NCBI RefSeq assembly: GCF_017744675.1
Contig: NZ_JAGIAV010000007.1
Span: 62,001-126,000 of the forward strand
Reading direction: 5' to 3'
Source of the DNA: Flavobacterium sp.
Lineage (GTDB): Bacteria > Bacteroidota > Bacteroidia > Flavobacteriales > Flavobacteriaceae
DNA: 64,000 nt
Below are positions 1 through 7,443 of the stretch, piece by piece (the first letter of the stretch is position 1; each line of letters opens with the position of its first letter). The notes beneath the pieces are model-generated. The model was not told the origin of the DNA, did no database searches, and was given only the letters and a program-made list of their open reading frames with translations. The translations under genes and the position numbers were made by a program.

Positions 1-106
1 GTAAATTTTCATTATCTGTAACTTTACCGGTTATAGTTTGGGAATAAAGTGTACCGGCAGACAGCATAACTACTAAGAAGCATAAGTATCTTATTGCAAT
101 TCTCAT
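1..106 (-). CDS. SusC-like TonB-dependent receptor, N-terminal fragment (runs off left edge)
   Basis: Only the first ~35 codons are inside the window. They start at an ATG at 106 and encode a signal peptide (MRIAIRYLCFLVVMLSAGTL then YSQ) followed by TITGKVTDNENL. That is the usual opening of the carboxypeptidase-regulatory-like domain at the N-terminus of SusC/RagA receptors. The protein would be an outer-membrane oligosaccharide importer. The start fits: it sits downstream of a good Bacteroidota promoter at 218-247, whose start region carries the same operator-like motif as the alpha-galactosidase units at 9.5 and 12.5 kb. By that shared promoter the receptor probably imports alpha-galactosides or galactose-decorated oligosaccharides; this is inference. 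The rest of the receptor and its expected SusD partner lie outside. Confidence 0.8.
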   Translation of the reverse strand, partial: MRIAIRYLCFLVVMLSAGTLYSQTITGKVTDNENL

Positions 107-192
107 AATAATTTGGTTTTTTAGTTAATAAATTAGAGAGTTAGTTTTTTTATTTGTTTATTGAGCATGAAATAGGAGAAAACGAATTGGCT

Positions 193-247
193 TATACTAT
201 ACTATACTACAACATTACAAACATACAAATATTTTGGTTACATCCAA
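193..247 (-). promoter_or_regulatory. Promoter of the left SusC-like gene with a TAGTATA operator-like tract at the start site
   Basis: On the minus strand a TTG (247-245) is followed by a 19-nt spacer and TATGTTTG (225-218). This fits the Flavobacterium/Bacteroides consensus TTG-N17-23-TAnnTTTG. Directly downstream, 213-193 reads TTGTAGTATAGTATAGTATA, overlapping TAGTATA units placed where transcription should start. The 11-mer TTGTAGTATAG recurs at the promoters of the genes starting at 9495 and 12522. Position at the start site suggests a repressor operator; the GntR protein encoded at 2159-3175 is the only regulator in the window. Confidence 0.6.
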
Positions 248-470
248 ATTTATGTTTAAGAATTTGCTATTTTTTTCAGCGATTTATTTCGTCTTTAATA
301 CAAATACACGGGAATAAAAATGAAAAAGAGAATAGTTAATTAATCCATTTAAAGAAATATCAGACAAAACATTTCAAGTATTGCACTCAAAACAAGGAAA
401 ATCGTATGAATTTGATTCATAAGGCAGTAAATAAAATTTCTAAAAAAATGCAGGATTTATTCGTTTGTTG

Positions 471-500
471 AAACAAAAAAAGATGCACAACCGTGCATCT
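471..500 (-). terminator. Rho-independent terminator after the symporter gene
   Basis: An 8-bp stem (481-488 pairing with 493-500, AGATGCAC/GTGCATCT) with loop AACC is followed on the minus strand by a T-rich run (480-471). It lies ~60 bases past the symporter stop codon and would end the 9495-to-563 operon. Confidence 0.75.
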
Positions 501-562
501 CTATCAAAATTTAGATCCTATTTTCTCTGATTCTTAGAATTTTATACCATTGCTAAAGGAAA

Positions 563-2155
563 TTAAGCAATGCCCCATTTTGAAAATAAAACAAAGATAC
601 TCAGCATACCTGCTATTAAGAGGGCAAAATACCAATAACGATTTTTCCAAGGGGCCAGCTCAAGAGATTCCAGTTTAATCTCAGTATAACTGTAAGTGGG
701 ATAAAATTTCGAAACCAGCAACATGCATACAGAAGTAAGGACAAATAGCAGAGCCAGCATGTGCAAATAGTGCAATTGAATATCTAGGATATAATTGAAA
801 ATAATATAGCTCAGAATAAAAAATACCATTCCGATTTTTGCTGCTTGAGGCGGTACTTTTTTAAATACAAAACCCACTAGAATAATGGTAAAAATTGGCA
901 CGCAAAACATACCCGCTAATTGCTGCAAATAAGTATAAAAACCTGCTTTACTGAATATGATAAATGGAGCCGAAAACATTGCCAAAGCCGAAACAATAAT
1001 CTCAAATTTACGTCCAGTATAAACCAGATGTCTTTCGGTTACTTCTTTGTTTCTTTTCTCTAGCCACGGCTTATAGAGATTCAACACAAATAATGTACTG
1101 CTACTATTAAGTCCTGCATTAAAAGTACTTATTGCAGCACCCAAAACTACTGCGGCAGTTAAACCAATCATGACTGCCGGCAATGTATCTTTTATAACAA
1201 GCGGAAAAACTTCAGCTGTATTTTCCAATTTATCATAAAGATGCACTCCAACTAATCCAGGAATATTAATAATGAACGGACAAAGCAACTTTCCCAAACA
1301 AGCCAATCCCATTCCTTTCTGACTATGCGATAAACTCTTTGCCGAAAGAGCCTGCTGTACAATAAACTGTTCCATTCCCCAATAATACAAGTTCATAATA
1401 AACATTCCTGTAAAAATGGTAGTTAGCGGAATCTCATCGTGAGGTCCGCCAATAGAATTTAAATGTTCTTTATGCTCTGAAAGTAAAATATGAAGCCCTT
1501 TGAACCAATCTCCATTTCCTAAGAATTTGAAGCCAAAATAAGGAAAAGCGATTCCAATAGTCAGTAATCCAATACTTAAAACGGTATCACTAATAGATAT
1601 GGCACGAAGACCGCCTAAAACAGAGTAAGCGCAACCGGTAAGTCCGATTACCCAAACCATAAACCAAATGTTTTGCCAATAAGTTAATCCTAAAGGCTGT
1701 AAAAAATTAAACATTCCGGTTAAGGCAACTGCGCCTCCATATAAAACGGCAGGCAACAAATTGACAATGTAACTGCATAAAAAGATAATCGAAACCAACC
1801 TTTTAGTAGAATCATCATAACGTTTTCCTAGATAATCTGGAATGGTCATGGCTCCGGTACGGAAATAGATTGGAAGAAAAAACTCCGCAACCAGAAGCAT
1901 GGCGAGCACAGAGCTTACGCCCCATGCTATCACGCTCATGTTATTGGTATAAATAGATTCGTTTTCGCCTATAAACTGATTGGCACTGATATTACTTAGC
2001 AGTAACGCTCCTCCAACTATAAAGAAATTATTGTTATGATCGGCAAAGAAAAGTCCATCGGTTGTCTGTACCTTTTTTTTTCGAGTTTTTAGTGCCGAAA
2101 TTATAGCTACTAAACCTGTTATCAGTAAAAAACTAACAATGGATAAAACGTTCAT
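563..2155 (-). CDS. Sodium:solute symporter (SSS family), probable sugar importer
   Basis: A 530-residue polytopic membrane protein with about 13-14 hydrophobic segments and no cleaved signal, the normal size and layout for SSS/SLC5-type sodium-sugar symporters. Family-like features include the N-terminal segment with NISANQFIGENESIY, a TIPDYLGKRYD loop (the conserved region after TM3), and the AAISTFNAGLNSSSTLF segment typical of the later core helices. It would bring a monosaccharide across the inner membrane. It starts 3 bases after the GntR stop codon and shares an operon with alpha-galactosidases, so D-galactose is the most likely substrate (inference). It is the last gene before the terminator at 471-500. 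Related SSS members carry other sugars, so the sugar is uncertain. Confidence 0.88.
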   Translation of the reverse strand: MNVLSIVSFLLITGLVAIISALKTRKKKVQTTDGLFFADHNNNFFIVGGALLLSNISANQFIGENESIYTNNMSVIAWGVSSVLAMLLVAEFFLPIYFRTGAMTIPDYLGKRYDDSTKRLVSIIFLCSYIVNLLPAVLYGGAVALTGMFNFLQPLGLTYWQNIWFMVWVIGLTGCAYSVLGGLRAISISDTVLSIGLLTIGIAFPYFGFKFLGNGDWFKGLHILLSEHKEHLNSIGGPHDEIPLTTIFTGMFIMNLYYWGMEQFIVQQALSAKSLSHSQKGMGLACLGKLLCPFIINIPGLVGVHLYDKLENTAEVFPLVIKDTLPAVMIGLTAAVVLGAAISTFNAGLNSSSTLFVLNLYKPWLEKRNKEVTERHLVYTGRKFEIIVSALAMFSAPFIIFSKAGFYTYLQQLAGMFCVPIFTIILVGFVFKKVPPQAAKIGMVFFILSYIIFNYILDIQLHYLHMLALLFVLTSVCMLLVSKFYPTYSYTEIKLESLELAPWKNRYWYFALLIAGMLSIFVLFSKWGIA

Positions 2156-2158
2156 AAA

Positions 2159-3175
2159 TTACAACGAATTTCTATCGATAAGAACTGTTGGTATAATTTC
2201 CTGTGTTTTTTTTCTGTTCAAAACAAAATCAGCTGCTCTTTTCCCCATTTCGGCGAAATCGGTAGAAAATGTTGTTACACCGTCAAAAATGATTTCTTTT
2301 ACAATATCATCGTTGTGCGAAATAAAGCCAATGTCTTTACCAATTTTCAGCCCTTTTATTTTTGAGTCTTTCAGCATTTCCCAAAGTTCCAGATTATGAA
2401 TGGTAAAGTATACTTTTCCTTTTTCTAGAGAACCAGCTGTATATTCTTCTTTTATAACGCCTTTAATATCATAATCTTTCATAAATCTCTTGAAAGAATT
2501 TAGAATTTCATTAGGCTCTGCAGACGACGGCTTGAAAAAGAAAATCAATTCGTCGTATTTTTTAATTTTATCTTTAAGCTGCACAAAAGCATTGTAAGAC
2601 GAATCTCCAAACTCTTGTGCAACATAATTGTAATCTTCATCTGTTTCTATAAAACGGTCTACCAGCAATACTCTATTTGTAGGCAGCTGTTTTAAGACGG
2701 CAGGCGTTTTTTTGTTCGGAATTGGAGCGATAACAAACATTCCGTACTTTCCTTTTATGCTCTGCACAATGTTTTCGAATGTTCCAAAATTATTGTGATG
2801 GAAGAAAATATCCAATTGCACATTCTTTCCAAGCCCTTTTCTAAAATTCTCATAAAACGTTTCCTGAAAAATATCAAAAGCAAATATCAGCAATGCCACT
2901 TTCAATTCCTGCTTTACGTCATTGGTAGCAACAAAGTAACCCAATCTGTTTTTTGATTCGATTATTCCTCTATGAACAAGTTCTTTATATGCTTTTGCAA
3001 TGGTTTCTCTTGCAAAACCCAGTTCGCTTATAAAAGTGTTTACAGATGGAAGTAAATCACCTTTTGTGACTACCTTTTCATCAATCGCATTAATTATTCC
3101 CTGAACCAATTGCTCATGTTTAGATAAGGAATTAATAGATTCAAGATTTTTGATCTGTTGAATAATTTGCTTCAT
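2159..3175 (-). CDS. GntR-family transcriptional regulator with LacI-like sugar-sensing domain
   Basis: A 338-residue cytoplasmic regulator. Residues ~20-88 form a GntR winged helix-turn-helix (LLPSVNTFISELGFARETIA... then RGIIESKNRLGYFV). The remaining ~240 residues look like a periplasmic-binding-protein/LacI-type effector domain, with alternating beta-alpha segments such as LKVALLIFAFDIF and MFVIAPIPNKKTPAV. This is the architecture of AraR-type repressors. It is encoded between the GH36 gene (70 bases upstream) and the symporter (3 bases downstream), suggesting it senses the sugar released by the alpha-galactosidases. It is the only DNA-binding regulator seen in the window and is the natural candidate for the TTGTAGTATAG sites at 0.2, 9.5 and 12.5 kb (inference). 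A palindrome overlapping its own start hints at autoregulation. Confidence 0.88.
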   Translation of the reverse strand: MKQIIQQIKNLESINSLSKHEQLVQGIINAIDEKVVTKGDLLPSVNTFISELGFARETIAKAYKELVHRGIIESKNRLGYFVATNDVKQELKVALLIFAFDIFQETFYENFRKGLGKNVQLDIFFHHNNFGTFENIVQSIKGKYGMFVIAPIPNKKTPAVLKQLPTNRVLLVDRFIETDEDYNYVAQEFGDSSYNAFVQLKDKIKKYDELIFFFKPSSAEPNEILNSFKRFMKDYDIKGVIKEEYTAGSLEKGKVYFTIHNLELWEMLKDSKIKGLKIGKDIGFISHNDDIVKEIIFDGVTTFSTDFAEMGKRAADFVLNRKKTQEIIPTVLIDRNSL

Positions 3176-3224
3176 AAAACGTTTTAATAGGTATTTATTT
3201 AGAAAATATCGTATTACAAATATA
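3175..3224 (-). promoter_or_regulatory. Possible internal promoter and palindrome in front of the GntR gene
   Basis: In the 70-base gap before the GntR gene the minus strand has a full TAnnTTTG match (TATATTTG, 3224-3217), but no TTG at the right distance. A perfect 12-bp palindrome TAAAACGTTTTA (3175-3186) overlaps the first base of the start codon. It has the CG-centred symmetry common in repressor operators. The gene may therefore have weak or autoregulated transcription of its own besides read-through from 9495. Confidence 0.4.
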
Positions 3225-3245
3225 TACTAATGTTTATAATTTAGT

Positions 3246-5450
3246 TTAGGCTTTAGTAATTTTTAGAACTACGCTGCTGTTTGATGGCGTCACATTTGGG
3301 TTGATTCCAACTTGCATTAAGAAATCTCCTGAATAAACAGCGCTTTCTACCACTGGTTTTTTATCTGGATATACGTTTATTTCTTCTACTTTATAATTTT
3401 GACCCGCTTGCAATCCTTTTAATTTAATTGGAAGATGTGTTCCAGCTTCATATCTTGAATTAACCGAATAGCTGAAAACCACTCCTTCATTTCCGTTTTT
3501 ATTGACAAACATCACAGAAGCCGCATCATTACCCCACGGATTTTGCAGACGATATTGGTCTCCATGCCAGATTGTATTGCTCAATGCATGATAGTTTTTA
3601 ATTGCCTGTTGAGTAAAAGCAAGATCTTTATCGTTTAATTCTTTCACCACAATATCAAAACCTAATCTTCCCATCATGGCAACATCTGTACGGTATTTTA
3701 TAGGCTGTTTACCCCAATCTGTAACGTGTGCCGCAATAGTTAAGGCAGGATAAAAATACGAATACTCATACTGCATGTATACTCGCTCTAACGGATCTGT
3801 ATTATCACTTGGCCAGAATTCTGTAAAGTATTTCAAAGCTCCGTAATCTACTCTTCCACCGCCGCCAGAACAAAGCATCATTGGTACTGTTGGATATTTT
3901 ACACGAATACGTTCCAATACTTTATAAAGTCCGTTTACATAATCCGTATAAAAATTGTTTTGTTTGTCTTTTAAATAATTAGAATAGGCATTGTAAATTA
4001 CGGCATTACAATCCCATTTAATATAAGCTAATTCTGGGTTTTCGGTAAAAAGATGGTCTACCACTCCATAAACAAAATCCTGAACTTTTGGATTTGATAA
4101 ATCTAAAACCAGCTGATTACGGAAATAATGTTCTGTTCTTCCTGGCTGTTTCACAACCCATTCCGGATGTTTTTTATACAAATCACTTGCTGGGTTTACC
4201 ATTTCTGGCTCTATCCAGATTCCGAATTTTACTTGGTTGTCTTTGGCTGTTTTTACTAAAGTTCCAATTCCGTTTGGCAGTTTCTTTTTATTAACGTCCC
4301 AATCTCCTAAAGCCGCATCGTCATTGTTACGCGGATACGTGTTTCCAAACCATCCGTCGTCTAGCAAGAACATGTCTACGCCTAGTTTTTTACTATCAGC
4401 AATTAAGACTTTCAATTTCTCTTCATCAAAATTAAAATATGTTGCTTCCCAGTTGTTTAATAAGGTCAAACGATCGCCTTTTCCGTCTAAGATTTTATAA
4501 TTTCTTGACCAGTCATGCAGATTACGGCTTGCATTTCCTTTTCCTTTAGAAGACAAAGTGTACCAAAATTTAGGCGTTGTAAAAACTTCGCTTTTAGCCA
4601 GTTTATAATTTGCTGCTGCATTATTAATTCCTGAAATTACACGAAGATTATTCAGCGGATCTAATTCTAAATCGGTTCTAAAGTTGCCTGACCATTCCAG
4701 ACCTGCAAACAAAACTTTTCCTTCATCTTCTGAAGCTGGTTTATCCAAAGAAACCATAAATACTGAAGGCTGGAATAAATTGGTGCGAGATCCTAATTTA
4801 GTATCTAAAGTTTTAATTCCGTGCGTTAGTTTCGTTTCTTCTGGCTGCATTTCTTTTGCCCATTCACCATGATATTGGTTCAAATAGAAACTATTATATC
4901 CTTTTAAATACAAATTAGCCGAAGCGTATTTGTTCAAAGTAATGCTTCCCTTTTCGTTATGCTGAATCGTTGTCCATTGCTCAATAACATCAGTATCGTA
5001 ATACGCCTGAATAAACAAATGAACCTCAACAGGATATACAGGATCTTTTAATGTGATTTCCGTTTGAGAAACTCCTGTACTAATTGTATTGGTTTTGTGG
5101 CTTACATATAATAGATCCAACGAAGTATTTCCGTCAGCATGAGTTACGGTAATCGCTGGTTCTAATAAATTTTTAGATCCAGAAGCGGTATAAGCTGCAT
5201 TATAAATACCTGAATAATCGGTTCCTTGACGAAACTGCCCTTGTATTTTGGCATAATCTGAATCGTTTACCAGTTTTTCTCCTAAATAAATAGTGCTTAC
5301 TTCTTTACCTTTATTTACCTGTAAAACCAATGCATTAGATTTTGTTTTTACAGCTATAATTTCTTGTGCTGTTACTGGACTGCAATAACTCGTGAGAATA
5401 AAAAATGCTATCGCAAAAGACTGCCTTAAATTGATACTTTGTTTTTTCAT
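3246..5450 (-). CDS. GH36 alpha-galactosidase
   Basis: A 734-residue exported enzyme with a signal peptide ending near VTAQ (residue ~29). The usual GH36 order is visible: an N-terminal beta-supersandwich (~30-330), a TIM barrel (~335-640) and a C-terminal beta domain. Hallmark motifs are MFLLDDGWFG, FGIWIEPEMVNP, YIKWDCN with the nucleophile Asp480, and LCSGGGGRVDYG...FWPSDNTDP with the acid/base Asp549. Both catalytic residues are present. The protein would cut terminal alpha-1,6- or alpha-1,3-linked D-galactose from imported oligosaccharides, probably in the periplasm. It is 18 bases downstream of the SGNH esterase and precedes the GntR/symporter pair. Confidence 0.93.
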   Translation of the reverse strand: MKKQSINLRQSFAIAFFILTSYCSPVTAQEIIAVKTKSNALVLQVNKGKEVSTIYLGEKLVNDSDYAKIQGQFRQGTDYSGIYNAAYTASGSKNLLEPAITVTHADGNTSLDLLYVSHKTNTISTGVSQTEITLKDPVYPVEVHLFIQAYYDTDVIEQWTTIQHNEKGSITLNKYASANLYLKGYNSFYLNQYHGEWAKEMQPEETKLTHGIKTLDTKLGSRTNLFQPSVFMVSLDKPASEDEGKVLFAGLEWSGNFRTDLELDPLNNLRVISGINNAAANYKLAKSEVFTTPKFWYTLSSKGKGNASRNLHDWSRNYKILDGKGDRLTLLNNWEATYFNFDEEKLKVLIADSKKLGVDMFLLDDGWFGNTYPRNNDDAALGDWDVNKKKLPNGIGTLVKTAKDNQVKFGIWIEPEMVNPASDLYKKHPEWVVKQPGRTEHYFRNQLVLDLSNPKVQDFVYGVVDHLFTENPELAYIKWDCNAVIYNAYSNYLKDKQNNFYTDYVNGLYKVLERIRVKYPTVPMMLCSGGGGRVDYGALKYFTEFWPSDNTDPLERVYMQYEYSYFYPALTIAAHVTDWGKQPIKYRTDVAMMGRLGFDIVVKELNDKDLAFTQQAIKNYHALSNTIWHGDQYRLQNPWGNDAASVMFVNKNGNEGVVFSYSVNSRYEAGTHLPIKLKGLQAGQNYKVEEINVYPDKKPVVESAVYSGDFLMQVGINPNVTPSNSSVVLKITKA

Positions 5451-5468
5451 TTTATTATGTATTATTTT

Positions 5469-7433
5469 TTACTTCTTTTCTTGTGTAATTCCTTTCCAAT
5501 TATCTGTTCTGAAGGACGATGCAGGAAGACCTGAGGCGTTTGTTAAATTCCCATTTGGATTATCGGCCCAATTGTATCGAACCGAAACAGGATTTGGAAC
5601 GTTCTGCGCATATACGATCACTTTTCCGTTTACAATTTTGGGTTCTGCCCAATAAAATTTCTGGTCAGCTCCTGCAATCGAAAATCCTTTCAGTTCGCCA
5701 TTTTTGGCTTTGATATCAGTATTAAAATCAAAATCAAGTACAATGGTTTTGTTTTCAATTTTATACGATTTATAAAGCGGTCCCGAATAGGCGATTTTGG
5801 TATTATATACTTTTGCCAAAGCAATATTCGCCAAACGACCACCCACATCTTGTTTGTTTTTTGGATGAATGTCTTCTCCGTTTCCAATATCTGTTGTAAC
5901 CGCCATTCCTGTGTTTGGGAGCTTTAAAGCTAAAAATTGCGCTTCTCTTAATTCTGCCCAATCTGAATCTCCCGGTTCTGGTTTCTGCTGTTTGTAATTG
6001 GCTAACTGAACAAAGAAAAACGGAAGATTCTTGTCTTTAAAATGAGTTCGCCAATCGTTTATAAGCAGCGGAAATAACTTTTGATATTGAAAGGCTCTTT
6101 CTGCATTGCTTTCTCCCTGATACCAGATTACTCCCTTTATTTTATAATCTGCCAAAGGCGCAATCATGGCATTGTATATTGCACTTGGCCTGTTTTGCCC
6201 CTGAGCCAGATAAGGTCGTGCAGGCAAATCTTTACTGTCTGCACCAATATTGTATTTCCAATCTCCTGCTAATGAAACCGTTTCTTTATCTGATTTTAAA
6301 GCGATATTTTCTTCTCCATAAATTCCTCCATTTCCTGCTCCGTCATATACCCTTACGGTAATGACATTTTCTCCTTTTTTCAAATATTTTGAAGGAATGG
6401 TATAATGGCGTTCTACATTATATCCTTTTGTTTCGCCTATGTAATTTCCATTTATCCAAATTACATCATCATCATCGGCAAAATAACTTAGGTTGAAATC
6501 TTTACTATTATCTAAGATGATAAACTTTTTTCTAAACCAGACAATTCCATCAAAATTTCCTAATCCGTTACTATCGAAAAAAGAAGGAACTTTCATTGTT
6601 TTCCATGAAGCATCATCAAAACCAACCGAAGCCCAAATTGCTTTTTCGTTCTGATATCCCTTATCAGCACTAGTAAGATGTTTTTCCCAAACGGCTAAAT
6701 CAGCATTGTATTTTTTCTCTAAAGTTTCTCTGCTTGATTCCGATTTCATCGCTTCAATCTGAGCATCAAAATCATGAATCGTACTTAACGCTCCAGAACT
6801 TGTCCAGGCTTCTATCAATGTTCCGCCCCAAGAAGAATGGATTAATCCAATTGGAATCTTTTTTTCTTTGTAAATTTTTCTGGCGAAAAAATAAGCGGTT
6901 GCGCTAAAATCGGCTATGTTTTTAGGATCACATACATTCCATCCATTGTGCTGTACTTTTAGTGTATGTAATGGAAAAGTACTTTCTACGTGTTCTGCCT
7001 GCAATAATCGAATTTCAGGATAATTGGCGCTTGCAATTTCTTCTTTGTAATTCTCAATTTTTCCCCAGCCTTCAAGCGGCATTTCCATATTGCTTTGCCC
7101 AGAACACAACCATACTTCACCGATTAAAATGTTTTGAAGTGTTTTTGCTTCTCCGTCATTTATCGCAATGGTATAAGGTCCGCCGTAAGCAGGTGTTTTT
7201 AAAACTACCTTCCACTTCCCGTTTACAACAGTGGTTTTGTATGTTTTTTTATCCCACGAACTGGTAACAGACACTGATTTCTGGTCGCTTTCTCCCCAAA
7301 ACGGAACTGCGCTTTTTTGCTGCAAAACCATATTGTCTGTAAAGAAAGAAGGCAGCGTTACTGTGGCATTTGCTGTAGTCGAAACAAGCCATACCAGAGC
7401 CAGCAGAATAGTATTTAAAAGATATTTTTTCAT
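5469..7433 (-). CDS. SGNH carbohydrate acetylesterase (sialate O-acetylesterase-like / CE20 type)
   Basis: A 654-residue exported protein with signal peptide MKKYLLNTILLALVWLVSTTANA. The SASA/SGNH catalytic parts are split: block I has WLCSGQSNMEM with the nucleophile Ser114, then GLIHSSWGGTLIEAWTS, then VIWYQGESNAER, and finally EDIHPKNKQDVGGRL with Asp521 and His523. Between them (~275-400) lies a jelly-roll insert resembling a GH2-type sugar-binding domain (WFRKKF...YFADDDDVIWINGNYIG). This split layout is known for xylan/xyloglucan acetylesterases of CE20, so I read it as a deacetylase of galactose-decorated hemicellulose rather than a sialic acid enzyme. It is sandwiched between the GH27-like and GH36 genes with gaps of 10 and 18 bases. 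Exact substrate is not determinable from sequence. Confidence 0.82.
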   Translation of the reverse strand: MKKYLLNTILLALVWLVSTTANATVTLPSFFTDNMVLQQKSAVPFWGESDQKSVSVTSSWDKKTYKTTVVNGKWKVVLKTPAYGGPYTIAINDGEAKTLQNILIGEVWLCSGQSNMEMPLEGWGKIENYKEEIASANYPEIRLLQAEHVESTFPLHTLKVQHNGWNVCDPKNIADFSATAYFFARKIYKEKKIPIGLIHSSWGGTLIEAWTSSGALSTIHDFDAQIEAMKSESSRETLEKKYNADLAVWEKHLTSADKGYQNEKAIWASVGFDDASWKTMKVPSFFDSNGLGNFDGIVWFRKKFIILDNSKDFNLSYFADDDDVIWINGNYIGETKGYNVERHYTIPSKYLKKGENVITVRVYDGAGNGGIYGEENIALKSDKETVSLAGDWKYNIGADSKDLPARPYLAQGQNRPSAIYNAMIAPLADYKIKGVIWYQGESNAERAFQYQKLFPLLINDWRTHFKDKNLPFFFVQLANYKQQKPEPGDSDWAELREAQFLALKLPNTGMAVTTDIGNGEDIHPKNKQDVGGRLANIALAKVYNTKIAYSGPLYKSYKIENKTIVLDFDFNTDIKAKNGELKGFSIAGADQKFYWAEPKIVNGKVIVYAQNVPNPVSVRYNWADNPNGNLTNASGLPASSFRTDNWKGITQEKK

Positions 7434-7443
7434 GCTGAATCTA

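Larger units (their letters stand above)
107..562. other. Intergenic region between left receptor and symporter operon
   Basis: No credible gene is seen in these ~456 bases. The region holds the promoter and operator-like tract of the left receptor (193-247) and the terminator of the symporter operon (471-500). The stretch 250-470 is AT-rich, and I see no further structure in it. Confidence 0.7.

Noticed and set aside
154..339. Plus-strand 61-codon open frame in the left intergenic region
   Set aside because: It overlaps the minus-strand promoter and operator-like tract, has low-complexity hydrophobic content and no recognisable start signal or family.
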